From Histomonas meleagridis (Eukaryota > Parabasalia > Tritrichomonadida > Dientamoebidae), in assembly GCA_020186115.1 (NCBI GenBank), contig WSYJ01000105.1, positions 94,475 through 158,474 of the forward strand: a DNA stretch of 64,000 bases. Reading direction: 5' to 3'. Positions 1 to 9,683 of this stretch are shown here, in pieces. Position 1 is the stretch's first letter. Every line of letters begins with the position of its first letter. The notes under the pieces were generated by a model that was given only the letters and a program-made list of their open reading frames with translations, did no database searches and was not told where the DNA came from. The position numbers and the translations under genes were made by a program.

Positions 1-57
1 ATTTGCTTTTTGGCCGACCGTTTATAGATCAATTTAATTTCACATAACATTTCAGAA

Positions 58-705
58 ATGCAAAATAAAGGATGGTATTCTAAAGTTATATGTTCTGATA
101 ATGAACCACAAACGCGCTGGGTATCTTTTGATTCATACTTTCTTTGCGCATATTCAAACAAAAAAGATACAATTCCAAATTTAGCTTTTCATGTTGACAA
201 TATTCAAATTACAGAAGCATTCGAAGAAATCGGTCAAATGCATTCAATAAGATTAAACTTGTCTCACCAATGTTCTTTTGATCATTTTTTCATTTATACT
301 CCAAATCAATTTGATATTGTTGAAATAAAGGATGAAATAATTAATCAACAAAACAAGTGGCGTGAGCATTGCACAAATGATGAGCCAGATTATTCGCAAG
401 ATTATGTCTTAGATGTAACAGGAAAATTCATCTTCAGACCAGCTGACAGAATTCATTTTTCGTTATCTCAAACAGAAGTTAAAGTTACACAACTTAACCA
501 AGAAGATATCATCATTCCAATAAATTCCAATTTTGATATCCATCCAAGTAATGAATCTCCAAAAGACGTAAAATGGATTATAATCAAATACGAATCAGAC
601 AGCGAAACAAAAACTGCTCAATATCACTGTTCGAATCTTGATATAATGAAGAAGCTTGTGAGCACATCATTGCAAATCAGAAATCGTTTGCAATCGTACA
701 CATAA
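58..705 (+). CDS. Hypothetical protein, 215 aa
   Basis: I do not recognise this protein. It is an uninterrupted ATG-started frame with no signal peptide, no membrane segment and no low-complexity run, so it is probably soluble and cytosolic. The C-terminal half (about residues 115-200) alternates short hydrophobic strands with polar turns and reads like a beta-rich domain followed by a helix, which would suit a PH-like fold; that is only an impression. Upstream lie a CCGTTTA element (18-24) and TTTCACATA (39-47), the latter fitting the trichomonad Inr consensus about 15 nt before the ATG. The stop codon reads TAAA, a form that doubles as a polyadenylation signal in trichomonads. Confidence 0.75.
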   Translation: MQNKGWYSKVICSDNEPQTRWVSFDSYFLCAYSNKKDTIPNLAFHVDNIQITEAFEEIGQMHSIRLNLSHQCSFDHFFIYTPNQFDIVEIKDEIINQQNKWREHCTNDEPDYSQDYVLDVTGKFIFRPADRIHFSLSQTEVKVTQLNQEDIIIPINSNFDIHPSNESPKDVKWIIIKYESDSETKTAQYHCSNLDIMKKLVSTSLQIRNRLQSYT

Positions 706-1034
706 ATGGCAGAGAACATTTTGCAATATGCAAAAATCGGCAGAACTTATTAAATCATTTATCCAAAAGTTCTTTTAACTGAGTTGTGAGAAGTAATCGA
801 AAAGAAAAGCTGAAATACTTCATTTTTATTAAATAAAACCATAATATTTCCCATGGCACAAAGAAGAAATTGTAGAGTTTTGCGCAACAATTTTTTTATA
901 TTTACAAATTGGATTATTGAATTGTAAGTAACTTTAATATTTCTAAAAGATTCATTGGGAAATGTAATAAACAATTAACATTTAATTAAGACCGAGAAAA
1001 GAAGATGAAACGTTACGTTTAATGTGTGATATTT
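706..1034. other. Intergenic, nothing recognised
   Basis: This stretch holds the 3' flanks of two convergent genes. No coding frame longer than about 70 codons is convincing here, and no repeat or structured element was seen. Confidence 0.5.
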
Positions 1035-1511
1035 TCATTTTGGAATTATCTCTTTTCTGAAATGAAGTTGGATGGATGCAAGGTCCTGAGGAGCTTCGTT
1101 TCCTCCCTTGATTGCTTTGAGCATTCCTTCTATTTCCTTAATCTTCTTCGAGATTTCCTTTAGATTTGCCTTGTTTTCTTTTGCAGCTTTAGCTGAATCT
1201 CCAATACGCTTTTCTTCTCTTTCTTGATATCTTTTGATTTCTTCTTCCATTTCTGCAAAGGAACGAAGATTCGTGTTAAGATCTCTTTGAATATTTGACT
1301 TTTCTAATTGATCAAAGTTACTGTGAATTCTTTCTGCTGTTTTAGCGAGTAAAGAAATACGAGATTCATACTCAGTGATTTCATCAGATAAATCGTTGAC
1401 CTTGAATGATGCAAAATTGATTTGTGTTTCGATTTCTTTGGCGTCTTCCTCAAATGTCTTGATTTCAGCCATTAAATCCTTGATCTTATTGGAAATCTCT
1501 TGAGAGCTCAT
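1035..1511 (-). CDS. Coiled-coil protein, 158 aa
   Basis: The product is a nearly continuous alpha-helical coiled coil, rich in Glu, Lys, Ile and Leu in heptad spacing from about residue 5 to 140. A Gly-Gly break follows (KAIKGGNE) before a short tail. No catalytic motif is present, so a structural or cytoskeletal role is a guess. The start is placed at MSSQEIS, not ten codons upstream, because TTTCATTTCTCTG lies directly before this ATG on the coding strand. It matches the trichomonad Inr (TCA plus pyrimidine) at the usual short distance, which would leave the upstream ATG outside the transcript. Confidence 0.75.
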   Translation of the reverse strand: MSSQEISNKIKDLMAEIKTFEEDAKEIETQINFASFKVNDLSDEITEYESRISLLAKTAERIHSNFDQLEKSNIQRDLNTNLRSFAEMEEEIKRYQEREEKRIGDSAKAAKENKANLKEISKKIKEIEGMLKAIKGGNEAPQDLASIQLHFRKEIIPK

Positions 1512-1661
1512 CAGAGAAATGAAAACCGCAACTTTTTTCACATTTCATTTCACAATTCAAAAACTGTATACAATTTTTCACTACTTTATTCATCATCTAA
1601 CTTTTGGAGTAAAGTTCGTAAAATTGAATATTTAGAAATAAAGTAAACGTACATACAACAA

Positions 1662-2015
1662 ATGCTTGAAGAATTAAATCGTAGACTCGATGTTATTGAA
1701 GGATATGTAGAAGGAATTCATGAAAGAACAGAACAATCAATGCCTGAAATGACACCGCCATATCCGAATCGTTTGATGCGAAGACAACAAATTGAAAGAC
1801 AAATTAATCAATCCATCTTTTCACCAAATCTTCACGAACTATATAAATCAGTCCCAAAAAACTATGCTGGCCCTGAATTCATTAAACAATTATTGGAAGC
1901 AGAAAATAATCAATCTCGAAAAACAAAGAACAAAAAGTCATTTGATATAGATTACCAAGAGTATATAACCATTTTAGCCCAACGAAACTCCAATTCAGCT
2001 CCGTACAAAATCTAA
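1662..2015 (+). CDS. Hypothetical small protein, 117 aa
   Basis: Not recognised. The N-terminal 30 residues (MLEELNRRLDVIEGYVEGI) form an amphipathic helix that could be a short coiled coil. A proline-containing linker and a basic Arg/Lys/Gln-rich region follow. There is no signal peptide or membrane segment. It lies between two genes read on the minus strand. A coding role is supported by clean ATG and stop boundaries and a plausible composition only. Confidence 0.55.
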   Translation: MLEELNRRLDVIEGYVEGIHERTEQSMPEMTPPYPNRLMRRQQIERQINQSIFSPNLHELYKSVPKNYAGPEFIKQLLEAENNQSRKTKNKKSFDIDYQEYITILAQRNSNSAPYKI

Positions 2016-2144
2016 TTTTTTCTTTTTGTAAAAATATATATAACAAAATGACTTTTCCATCATAACTCAAATCGTCAAAAATCACTTACAGTTTTATCCG
2101 ATTCCAAAATTCATTATTTTTGATAAATTTATAATCTTTATTAA

Positions 2145-3203
2145 TCATTGAAAATCGCGTGCTTCTCTGATAAGCCTAGACTTTGTCTTAGACTCTTGCC
2201 TCTTCTTTATTTTCCTTTTGTATCTATTTTCTTTCGATACTCTATTCTGAATTCTCTCATCTTCATCAACTTCTTCTTCTTCTTCAGACGTCTTTCCTTT
2301 CTTATTATAATACTTTCCTTTTAAGTCTATTGGTGTAATTTCATCTACAAAGTCTGAAAATTGTGGAATAGATTCAACCTCAAGATCAAACCTTAACAAG
2401 AAAAAGCGTCTGAGCTCTCCCAAATCATGGTTAAACTTTTCCTCAGCTTCACTACTTGTATATGGGAGACATTGTGGAAAATCAATTAATCTGATTTTTC
2501 CATCAGGCTGTAAAATGATATTAAATTGGCTAAAATCAGCATGTACAACGCCAGACTTTAACAAATTAACAGCTAAATCAACACATTCTTCGAAGGTGTG
2601 TGCTGGATCTTCAAGATATTCAACGCTATTAAGAAGAGTTCCATTGATGTATGACATGACAACACAGTGACGATTCCAATCGATTGGTGTTGGAACTGGA
2701 AATGCCTGGAGTGCTGTCATATTCTGAAATTCTCTTTGAGCAGAAAGTCTTGATAAGTAAAGCCAAGATGATGAATGTTTCTTGTTGAGGTAATCACGAG
2801 TGTCTTTAGCTTTTCGGAAAGAAACACGACCAATTCGATGGAATTTAATAACAACAGGTGTTTCATCATCAGTGTAACCAACATAAACATCAGCTTCTTT
2901 ACCCTGACCAAGGATACCACCAAGGTGAGAAATGACACCTCTTTTAACTAAAGCATGTAATGCAAGAAAATCATATCCATTTTTTGAAAGTTGATAACCA
3001 TCATAAGGTTTGCCTTCATGAAGTGCCAATCTACGCTGTACTAAACTTCCTAATGCATGATGAATTGAACCACGAAGACCTGATATTGAATGAACAAGTT
3101 CTGCTGCAACAAGTTCGTGATTTCTCTGTCCCATTTCAATTGCTGTAAGAACACGCCATTCATCATCTTCGATGTATGGCAATAAAGATGCATCAAAAGC
3201 CAT
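2145..3203 (-). CDS. RIOK2: RIO2-type atypical protein kinase/ATPase
   Basis: RIO2 is an atypical kinase/ATPase that acts on pre-40S particles in late small-subunit ribosome maturation. The 352-residue product shows the family layout. An N-terminal winged-helix domain covers about residues 5-85. The nucleotide loop GQGKEADVY is near 99-107, the ATP-binding lysine is K120 in VVIKFH, the catalytic loop is HADFSQFN (D223, N228), and the metal-binding aspartate is D241 in LIDFPQ. The C-terminal tail (about 300-352) is acidic then strongly basic, as in eukaryotic RIO2. The winged helix and the HADFSQFN loop separate it from RIO1. All key residues are present, so it should be functional. Confidence 0.95.
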   Translation of the reverse strand: MAFDASLLPYIEDDEWRVLTAIEMGQRNHELVAAELVHSISGLRGSIHHALGSLVQRRLALHEGKPYDGYQLSKNGYDFLALHALVKRGVISHLGGILGQGKEADVYVGYTDDETPVVIKFHRIGRVSFRKAKDTRDYLNKKHSSSWLYLSRLSAQREFQNMTALQAFPVPTPIDWNRHCVVMSYINGTLLNSVEYLEDPAHTFEECVDLAVNLLKSGVVHADFSQFNIILQPDGKIRLIDFPQCLPYTSSEAEEKFNHDLGELRRFFLLRFDLEVESIPQFSDFVDEITPIDLKGKYYNKKGKTSEEEEEVDEDERIQNRVSKENRYKRKIKKRQESKTKSRLIREARDFQ

Positions 3204-3559
3204 CTCGCCTCGATTTTGGTCGTCAGAAATTCAGAACAAATTTTGCGGTTATGACACAACAAAAATTTTCGTTTCTCATTTTCACTTGATTAAATCAATC
3301 TCTTTATCACTTTCTTTTTTAAAAAAAGGTATACACCAAATTTCCAATAAATATACTAAAAATAATTATTCATAAATTTATGATTATATAATCAATTGAT
3401 CAAATTTTTGTTTTTATCCAAATCATCTGGCTTGCTTACTCGCGTTGTTTACATCAATAATGTGGATTATACTAGTATTTCTCTAAATATTATTTTGAAA
3501 ATGAATTGAAATGTTAATACAAAAAGTGACAAAAACACGTTTTTCTTGAATTTTGCTAA

Positions 3560-4684
3560 ATGAGGAAGCCAAGTAGGGGCGGCGCACAAAAGCCAAGCTT
3601 AGCCCTTCGTGCTGCTGCCCTCCAACAGCATATGTCACAAAAAATGTTTCTTTCAGAACCACTTTATAAACCAAATATTCCGAAAACAACGATATCGCGG
3701 CAAAAGCCCAAACGTAAGCATCCAAATGTTACTAAGCCAAGCGTTCCTACATCAACAATATTCGAATCTAAATCTGTATCATATAAACGTAAAATTTATA
3801 ATCAAAAACTTACACTTGCTGAGCAACTCGGCCTTGTAAAGCCTCCGCCTGCACCTCTTACAGACGAGCAGTTTGAAACAGTTAAAATCAACACTCAAAA
3901 ACGTGGATTTTTTAATGAATGCTGTCCTATTTGTCTTGAAAAATTTGGACCTGATAATCTGGTTCTCCTTTCATGCAGCCACCTTCTTCATACCACTTGT
4001 TTAATGAACTTCAGGAAGTTTACTCGTGGTAAAGTTCACACATGTCCTGTCTGCCGTTGCCAATATGAATTTGTTGAAGTCAAAGCAGAAGCTGCTTATC
4101 ACGATCGTTGTGCTCGTGATATTCAACGTGTTTTCCGTGGGTATCTTGTACGTGACAAAATATGTCGTAATGCGCCTGTCAATTCAATTCTTCATCGCAA
4201 ATGGGTAATTGGGAAAGCACAAGATGTATCCCATAGGCTAACAAAAGCTATTGATAGCCAAAATGATGCTGTCGATGCTTTTCTGTCTTCTATTGATGCT
4301 GATCTGGAATATCAAAGAGGTTTGTTGAAAGCATTTGAAGAAAGAGAAAAAACCGTCAACTTTAACGTCTGCCGTAAAAAAGCGGTTGAAATTAACGAGG
4401 AAATGGAGTGCCCCATTTGCCTCAGGAAAATAGAAACAGAAGAATGCGAAGTTACTTCATGCTGTCATGTTTTTCACATTAATTGTTTAATGTCTTGGTT
4501 GAATTTTTGCGAAAATCAAGGAAAACAAGGGACGTGCCCAGTTTGCAGATCTGTTTTCCAACATGCGCATTTTGTTGAAAAAGATGAACACAATAACCGA
4601 GAAACTAATGATGATGAGAAAGAAGTCAAACAAAAAACAAAAAGAGGAAGGGAGAAGTCAAACAAAAGGATTGGTCAAAAATGA
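3560..4684 (+). CDS. Double RING finger protein with IQ motif (RNF32-like)
   Basis: The 374-residue protein has two RING-type zinc fingers flanking an IQ motif. RING 1 covers about residues 122-168 (CPIC, then CSH-LLH, ending CPVC). The IQ-like segment IQRVFRGYLVRD is near 188-199. RING 2 covers about 284-332 (CPIC, CCHVFH, CPVC). This order, with LTLAEQLGLVKPPPAPL just before the first RING, is the layout of animal RNF32, a probable ubiquitin ligase with a calmodulin-type binding site. The C-terminal tail is highly charged (Lys/Glu/Arg). Ubiquitin ligase activity is inferred from the RINGs; no substrate is known. RNF32-like proteins are mainly known from ciliated or flagellated organisms, which fits a flagellate. 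Confidence 0.85.
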   Translation: MRKPSRGGAQKPSLALRAAALQQHMSQKMFLSEPLYKPNIPKTTISRQKPKRKHPNVTKPSVPTSTIFESKSVSYKRKIYNQKLTLAEQLGLVKPPPAPLTDEQFETVKINTQKRGFFNECCPICLEKFGPDNLVLLSCSHLLHTTCLMNFRKFTRGKVHTCPVCRCQYEFVEVKAEAAYHDRCARDIQRVFRGYLVRDKICRNAPVNSILHRKWVIGKAQDVSHRLTKAIDSQNDAVDAFLSSIDADLEYQRGLLKAFEEREKTVNFNVCRKKAVEINEEMECPICLRKIETEECEVTSCCHVFHINCLMSWLNFCENQGKQGTCPVCRSVFQHAHFVEKDEHNNRETNDDEKEVKQKTKRGREKSNKRIGQK

Positions 4685-4795
4685 TTTTGTATTTTATAAG
4701 AGAACTCATAAATTTGAAGAATTTGCTTTCTTTAAATGTTAATAAATTTTGGAACTTTGAATTTTAATTGATATTTTTTTTCTCCCGATTGAACA

Positions 4796-5526
4796 TGGCG
4801 ATGTTACTGGGGATTGGGATGATATGGAAAGTTTTGTATGCACATCTTCTACAACGAATTACTTGTTGATCCAGCTGAACATCCAGTTCTTCTTACAGAA
4901 TCCCCAATCACTCACAAGATTCAACGTGTAAAGATAATCCATATTCAATTTGAAACATTCCAGCATTCTACATTGGTAATCAAGCTGTTCTTTCCCTTTA
5001 CTCATCTAACTGTACCACTGGTATTGTTCGCGATATCAAAGAAAACCTTTCGTATGTTACATTTGATTTTGATGAAGAATTGAATAAAGCAAATTACTAC
5101 AACATCTGAATGTGATATCTCGTACACACTTCCAAATGGCAATGTCATCACCATTGGCAGTGAACGCTTCGAATGTGCAGAACTTCCTTTCAAGCCGCAC
5201 ATGAATGGATTCGATTACGAAGGCATTGATCAAACACTTTTTAAATCTATCATGGCATGTGATACCAATTTTTGTAAAGATCTCTATGTTAATGTTTTCC
5301 TTTCAGGCGGTAACACAATGTTCGAAGGATTTCAAGAACGAATAGAGAATGAGCTATTGAATCTTGCACCATCAGCAATGAAAATAAATGTCGCTTCAAC
5401 ACCACAGCCGAAGTACGCAGCGTGGATTGGTGGGTGTAAACTTGCTTCGCTTCCTACTTTCCAACAAATGGTTATCAGCGGAATGAATATGATGAAGAAG
5501 GAATTGTTGATTGTAAGTGTTTCTAA
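4796..5526 (+). pseudogene. Actin pseudogene, 5'-truncated and frameshifted
   Basis: Pieces of actin appear in the right order but in different frames. They are VTGDWDDME, then [18 protein letters not shown], then a TTGIV...RDIKENL segment, then FECAELPFKPHMNG to YAAWIGGCKLASLPTFQQM, and finally the actin C-terminus YDEEGIVDCKCF with its stop at 5524-5526. At least four frame changes and an in-frame stop break it. The N-terminal 70 or so codons are absent. The segment normally lying between TTGIV and RDIKE (the second phosphate loop region) is missing. The strongest open stretch, 5201-5536, is therefore only a fragment and ends in the wrong frame. No functional actin can come from it. Confidence 0.88.
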
Positions 5527-5895
5527 AGGAACATAGTAAAATTATATTTTCAATTTAAATGCATTAAATGAAATTTTTATATCCATTCATGAATTTATTT
5601 ATTGTTCTTAATTACAATTTATCAAAAATTTATTTTGATAAACACCATTGAATTCATTATCAATTACAAATTTGATCTAAATTAATGGTGATACTTGGGT
5701 AGTGCTTTTCATTACCTTTATTAGAATTCTAATTAAAAAATTACTGAAACAATTTCATTTTGTCGGTTCTATTGAGTCATTGGCTTTAACCGAACATTTA
5801 ATAATTTAAAAAGTTACTATCATCGATTATTTTTCAGTGAAAAAAACTTCACCATTGAATTAAAAGTGACATGTGTTTGGCCTTTCTGTTTGGAA
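5527..5895. other. Intergenic, promoter of eL6 gene
   Basis: AT-rich spacer after the actin relic. CTTCACCATT (about 5847-5856) resembles an Inr, and GAACATTTAATAATTT lies further up. No gene is seen. Confidence 0.4.
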
Positions 5896-6360
5896 ATGAC
5901 CGAACTTCTCTTCATATCTCCAATCCAAAAAAAGGATCCAAGAAAGCCAACATGGCACGGTATTCCACGCGTTGCTCTCACACGCCCAGCCGTTGCTGCA
6001 GAAATTGATCCAGTTCAACCAGAAACAATTCCAGTTGAAGAAAGGAAGACTCGTGCCTCAATCAAAATTGGTACAATTGTCATAATTCTTGATGGAGAGT
6101 TTAAGGGCAAACGTGGTGTTGTTTTCGCCGATAATGGCAAAGGAATTGTTAAAGTTAATGGCCCAGCTATCAAACCAGTTGAAATTGACCAAGATTTCTT
6201 AATTGCCACATCCACAAAATTAGAAATTGGTAACGTTGACGAAGCAGGATCTGCTGCAGCAATCAATGCTGCTGCAGAAAAAATACCAGAAATGTCTGAC
6301 TACCTTAAAGCTACATTTACTCTTAGACCAGGAGATCGTCCACATCTTATGAAGTTCTAA
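5896..6360 (+). CDS. RPL6: 60S ribosomal protein eL6
   Basis: eL6 is a structural protein of the large cytosolic ribosomal subunit. The KOW-like core is clear: IKIGTIVIILDGEFKGKRGV, then GKGIVKVNGP, then DQDFLIATSTKLEI, which parallels the family's GTVLIL...GKRVV...GLL.VTGP...FVIATSTK run. The frame continues upstream of this ATG only through a GTG, so ATG 5896 (MTELLF) is the first usable start, giving 154 residues. The first ten residues are hydrophobic and odd for a ribosomal protein, so the true N-terminus may differ. Codon use favours A/T-ending codons with many GCT/CCA, as in the other ribosomal genes here. Confidence 0.88.
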   Translation: MTELLFISPIQKKDPRKPTWHGIPRVALTRPAVAAEIDPVQPETIPVEERKTRASIKIGTIVIILDGEFKGKRGVVFADNGKGIVKVNGPAIKPVEIDQDFLIATSTKLEIGNVDEAGSAAAINAAAEKIPEMSDYLKATFTLRPGDRPHLMKF

Positions 6361-6569
6361 AAACTTTTGGTATTGAATTATTTATTTCTTTAACAATTTC
6401 AATATTTGAAAATATTCTTTATCACATAGGAAACAATGTATTTCATGCAGTGAAAATAAAAAATATTTTATGAGTATGAATAATGTAATTGAGATCATAA
6501 TTAAATTCATAAAAAAAAAATTGTTATTTCAAGGTTTATTGTTTTGCTAAATAGTTTGTAACCATCTGT

Positions 6570-6743
6570 TTAGTCATATTTCTTGAATCCAAGAAGTCCG
6601 GCACGTTCACGGAAACATCTACGGCACATGTTGATTCCATATGAGCGGATAACACCACGACGGCGTTGGCAGCAGCGGCAGCCACGATCAAAAGCACCTT
6701 TGGCATGTTCGCGGTTGTGTTTAGGAACAAATTGGGTTGGCAT
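6570..6743 (-). CDS. RPS29: 40S ribosomal protein uS14 (S29)
   Basis: A 57-residue zinc-binding protein of the small ribosomal subunit. It has the C-x2-C ... C-x2-C ribbon: C22 and C25 in GCRCCQ, C40 and C43 in MCRRCF. The family signature [13 protein letters not shown] and the terminal GFKKYD are present, so length and motifs match eukaryotic S29. The start is the ATG of MPTQFV at 6743. Upstream codons belong to the leader, which contains repeated ACCG/CGGT elements at about 6764-6781. Confidence 0.93.
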   Translation of the reverse strand: MPTQFVPKHNREHAKGAFDRGCRCCQRRRGVIRSYGINMCRRCFRERAGLLGFKKYD

Positions 6744-7197
6744 TAGAAAAAAGGGAGAGACCAAAACCGTAAAAACCGAAAAACTTCCGGCACTTTTTCT
6801 AATGGTCTACTGTTCACTATTTTGCATGTCAAAATTAGCTATACAAAAAGGAATTGATAAAAATGCCTAAAATATTTATTAATATTATTTGAAATTAATA
6901 TTATTTGCTATAACAAAATGAAATTTATTTAAAATATTTAATGTATCGCTCATTCATTTAAAAATAATCATACGGAAATAGTTAAAGTTTATAAATAAAT
7001 TTACTTTGTTCTTCTTAAACAAGGGGAAATTGATGTAAATGCATAACTTGATAGAAAACATCTCAATGATTTGGCCACATGAAAAACTTTCATAAATAAA
7101 TTTTGCTCTCAGAGCCAATTATCCAAAAACACAAATCCTCTTTTAAATATAAAAATTAGTCTTGTTAATTTTTACTTATTCAATCAAACAAGACTAA
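6744..7197. other. Intergenic, AT-rich
   Basis: Contains the uS14 promoter at its left end and the 3' flank of the ankyrin gene at its right end. A faint ankyrin-like trace (GAAATAGTTAAAG... near 6975 and AATTGATGTAAATGC near 7028-7042, plus strand) suggests very old ankyrin debris. Nothing else was recognised. Confidence 0.35.
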
Positions 7198-8926
7198 TTA
7201 CATTTTTGATTGTAATAAATTGATTATTTCTTTGTTTCCACTATTTTTAGCATGATCAAGTGCTGTATTAAATAAAACGAATTCATTCCAAATATTTATA
7301 CAAAACACGAAAATATTATTATAAATATTAAATAATACAAATTAATATCTTTAATGTTAATATCAATTTTTTCATTGGAAATGAGTTCTTTAGCAATTTC
7401 AGTTCTCTCTTTTAAGCATGCGTGAATTAGTGCGGTCCAAAGTAATTTGCATAAACACCCAACAGAATTATTAAACATTAAATAAATTAAAATTAACTTC
7501 ATATTTAATAAATAAATATTTTTAGCATTAATATCAATTCCTTCCTGTTCAAGAAGTAATTTCACTATTTCTGTATGACCTTCACTTGCTGCTCTAGTGA
7601 GTGCTGTATTAAATAATATAAATAAATCCCAAATATTATTTTATAATATCAAATAATTATAATTAACTTCATATTTAATAAATAAATATTTTTAGCATTA
7701 ATATCAATTCCTTCCTGTTCAAGAAGTAATTTAACTATTTCTACATTACCTTCACTAGATGCTAAAATAAGTGGTGTATCAAATAATTTAAATAATTTCC
7801 AAATATTATTTTATAATATCAAATAATTATAATTAACTTCATATTTAACAAATAAATATTTTTAGCATTGATATCAATTCCTTCTTGTTTGAGAAGTAAT
7901 TTAACTATTTCGTCATATCCTTCTTTAGATGCATACATAAGTGGTGTTGAAAATCACCGAAAAAATCACAAATTATTATAATCAAATATCAAATTATTAA
8001 AATAAATTTCATATTTAAAAAATAAATATTTTGGGCATTAATATCAATATCTTTATGTTCAAGAAGTAATTCAACAATTTCAGTATAACCTGCTACACAT
8101 GCTAAAATAAGTGCGTTATCAAATAAATTAAATATTTTCCAAATATTATTATAATATATCAAATATTTAAAATAAATATCAAATTATATTTATAAAAATC
8201 TTCAGCATTAACATCAACATCTTCATGTTCAAGAAGTATTTTAACCATATTTGTCAAACCTTTTGAAGCTGCGTAAATAAGTGGTGTATAAAATATATAA
8301 AACAATTTCCAAATATTATTTCGAAACATCAAAAAATTAAAATTAACACTAAATCACACAAATAAATATCTCTTTCATTTACATCAATCTCTTCTTGTTT
8401 GAGAAGGAATTTAACTATTTTCTCATCTTTCGTTTGAATTGCTGAAAATAGATCTTCTGGTAAATCTTCAAATTATTAAAATTTATGTCATCTTCATCAT
8501 TATTTCCATAGTTAAGTATCATATTCATAATTTGAAAACATACATTTTCTCTTGCATAATCAAGGGCTGTTTTAAATATTTAGGACAATTTCCAAATATT
8601 ATTTCAAAATTTCAAATTATTAATATAAATATTAATAAAAAGAAATTGATGTTTTTTGCATTAATATCAATTCCTTCTTGTGCAAGAAGGAATACAACAA
8701 CTTCACCACGATCTTTTGAAGAGGCAAGCATAAGTGCTGTTTCAAATATTTTAACTAAATTCCAAATTTTTTATTGAAACATCAAATTAAATATATCTGA
8801 CTGAAAATGGATTAAATGAATATTTTTAGCATTGACATCAACCTTTCCTTGTTCAAGAAGGGATTTAACTTTCTCTAGGTTGCCATCGTAAGATGCCTTC
8901 AAAAATTCTTGGATCGAAGATTCCAT
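7198..8926 (-). CDS. Ankyrin-repeat gene with ankyrin repeats separated by 68-69-nt spacers
   Basis: Read on the minus strand, the gene begins MESSIQEFLKASYDG (ATG 8924-8926) and ends with a typical last ankyrin repeat, TALDHAKNSGNKEIINLL, and stop at 7198-7200. Ankyrin cores start (coding direction) near 8740, 8570, 8457, 8287, 8117, 7947, 7777, 7607, 7436 and 7266. Core spacing is 170 nt, apart from one 171 and one 113. Each core is stop-free and matches TALxxASxxGxTEIVKLLLEQEGIDINAKD. Between cores lies a conserved AT-rich spacer that changes frame and usually holds TGA or TAA. Removing 68 or 69 nt per spacer gives the standard 34-residue repeat throughout. Ankyrin arrays mediate protein binding; no partner can be named. 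The splicing is inferred, and an old pseudogene is the alternative. Confidence 0.6.
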
Positions 8927-8929
8927 TCA

Positions 8930-9178
8930 GTTAAAACTAAATGTCATAACGGTTTTTCACAAAAATTGAATAGATGACATTTTGATTGATAGTCAAACTT
9001 GTAAGTTGTCATCGTTTTGTAAACAATTCATTTTAACTAGTTTTTCAAAATAACGTACTTACAAAATTACTTGTTTCACAACAGATATATTTGGTAATAA
9101 TGGTTAGTGATTGTCCTCGTTTTATGATACAGCTTCATGTATTTTTGATCCATGTCCTTTTAATGCATGTTTGGTATT
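8930..9178 (+). repeat. Left arm of a perfect 249-bp inverted repeat
   Basis: By eye, this arm is base-for-base the reverse complement of 9684-9932. It starts GTTAAAACTAAATGTCATAA and stops three bases short of the start codon of the ankyrin gene on the minus strand, so it is also that gene's promoter region. It contains an AACGG motif (8958-8962). Confidence 0.92.
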
Positions 9179-9375
9179 CTTCCAATTTAATTTTATTCAA
9201 ATAATGATAAAAAGAACCTTTTTATACCTAAAGAACCTTGTTCAACACGAAAATGTTTCGTTATTAAGTTTTAGTAATTTCGAAAAAGTAATCTTTAAAT
9301 GTAAATTAAATTTATGTGGAAACTAAAAAATTATATTGAAATGATGGATGCCATAACTAATGTTTATTAATGAGT

Positions 9376-9561
9376 TTAGCGGGCCCATGATGGTGCTTGT
9401 TGAGTGTAATTCCATCCGTAGTCACCATGGCATTTGGGACAACAGTTTGCTGAACTATCCCTGTTACCATTTTGATCCTTATGGCAGTTATTGCAATAAA
9501 TAGTATTGCAACGACGGCAGATTTTCCAGCAGTTTGCAACTCCGCAAAATGGACAACCCAT
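9376..9561 (-). CDS. Small zinc-ribbon protein, 61 aa
   Basis: The short protein is packed with paired cysteines: CPFC (3-6), CRRC, CNNC-H and CPKC-H. This is the spacing of two treble-clef or ribbon-type zinc sites. It has no signal peptide. I cannot assign a family. The gene lies in the 505-bp space between the two arms of the perfect inverted repeat. Directly before its ATG the coding strand reads TTTCACTTCATTTGCA, which holds two Inr-like TCA elements. An intact frame and a good initiator support real expression. It could be cargo of a duplicated or mobile segment. Confidence 0.65.
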   Translation of the reverse strand: MGCPFCGVANCWKICRRCNTIYCNNCHKDQNGNRDSSANCCPKCHGDYGWNYTQQAPSWAR

Positions 9562-9683
9562 TGCAAATGAAGTGAAATTTTTTTTTTATTTCAATTTTCA
9601 ATGCAATGAAAACTGTATTTAAAAAGTTCCAAATCCAAAAAACGCATTAACCTACAGGTTATCACAATGTTAACATTGTTACA

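Noticed and set aside
5866-5895. Upstream start for eL6 (MTCVWPFCLE)
   Set aside because: The codon at 5866 is GTG, not ATG; the first in-frame ATG is 5896.
7198-8926. CRISPR-like array (regular repeats with spacers)
   Set aside because: The 170-bp period is made of ankyrin coding cores plus a conserved spacer. Both parts are similar from unit to unit, and the organism is a eukaryote.
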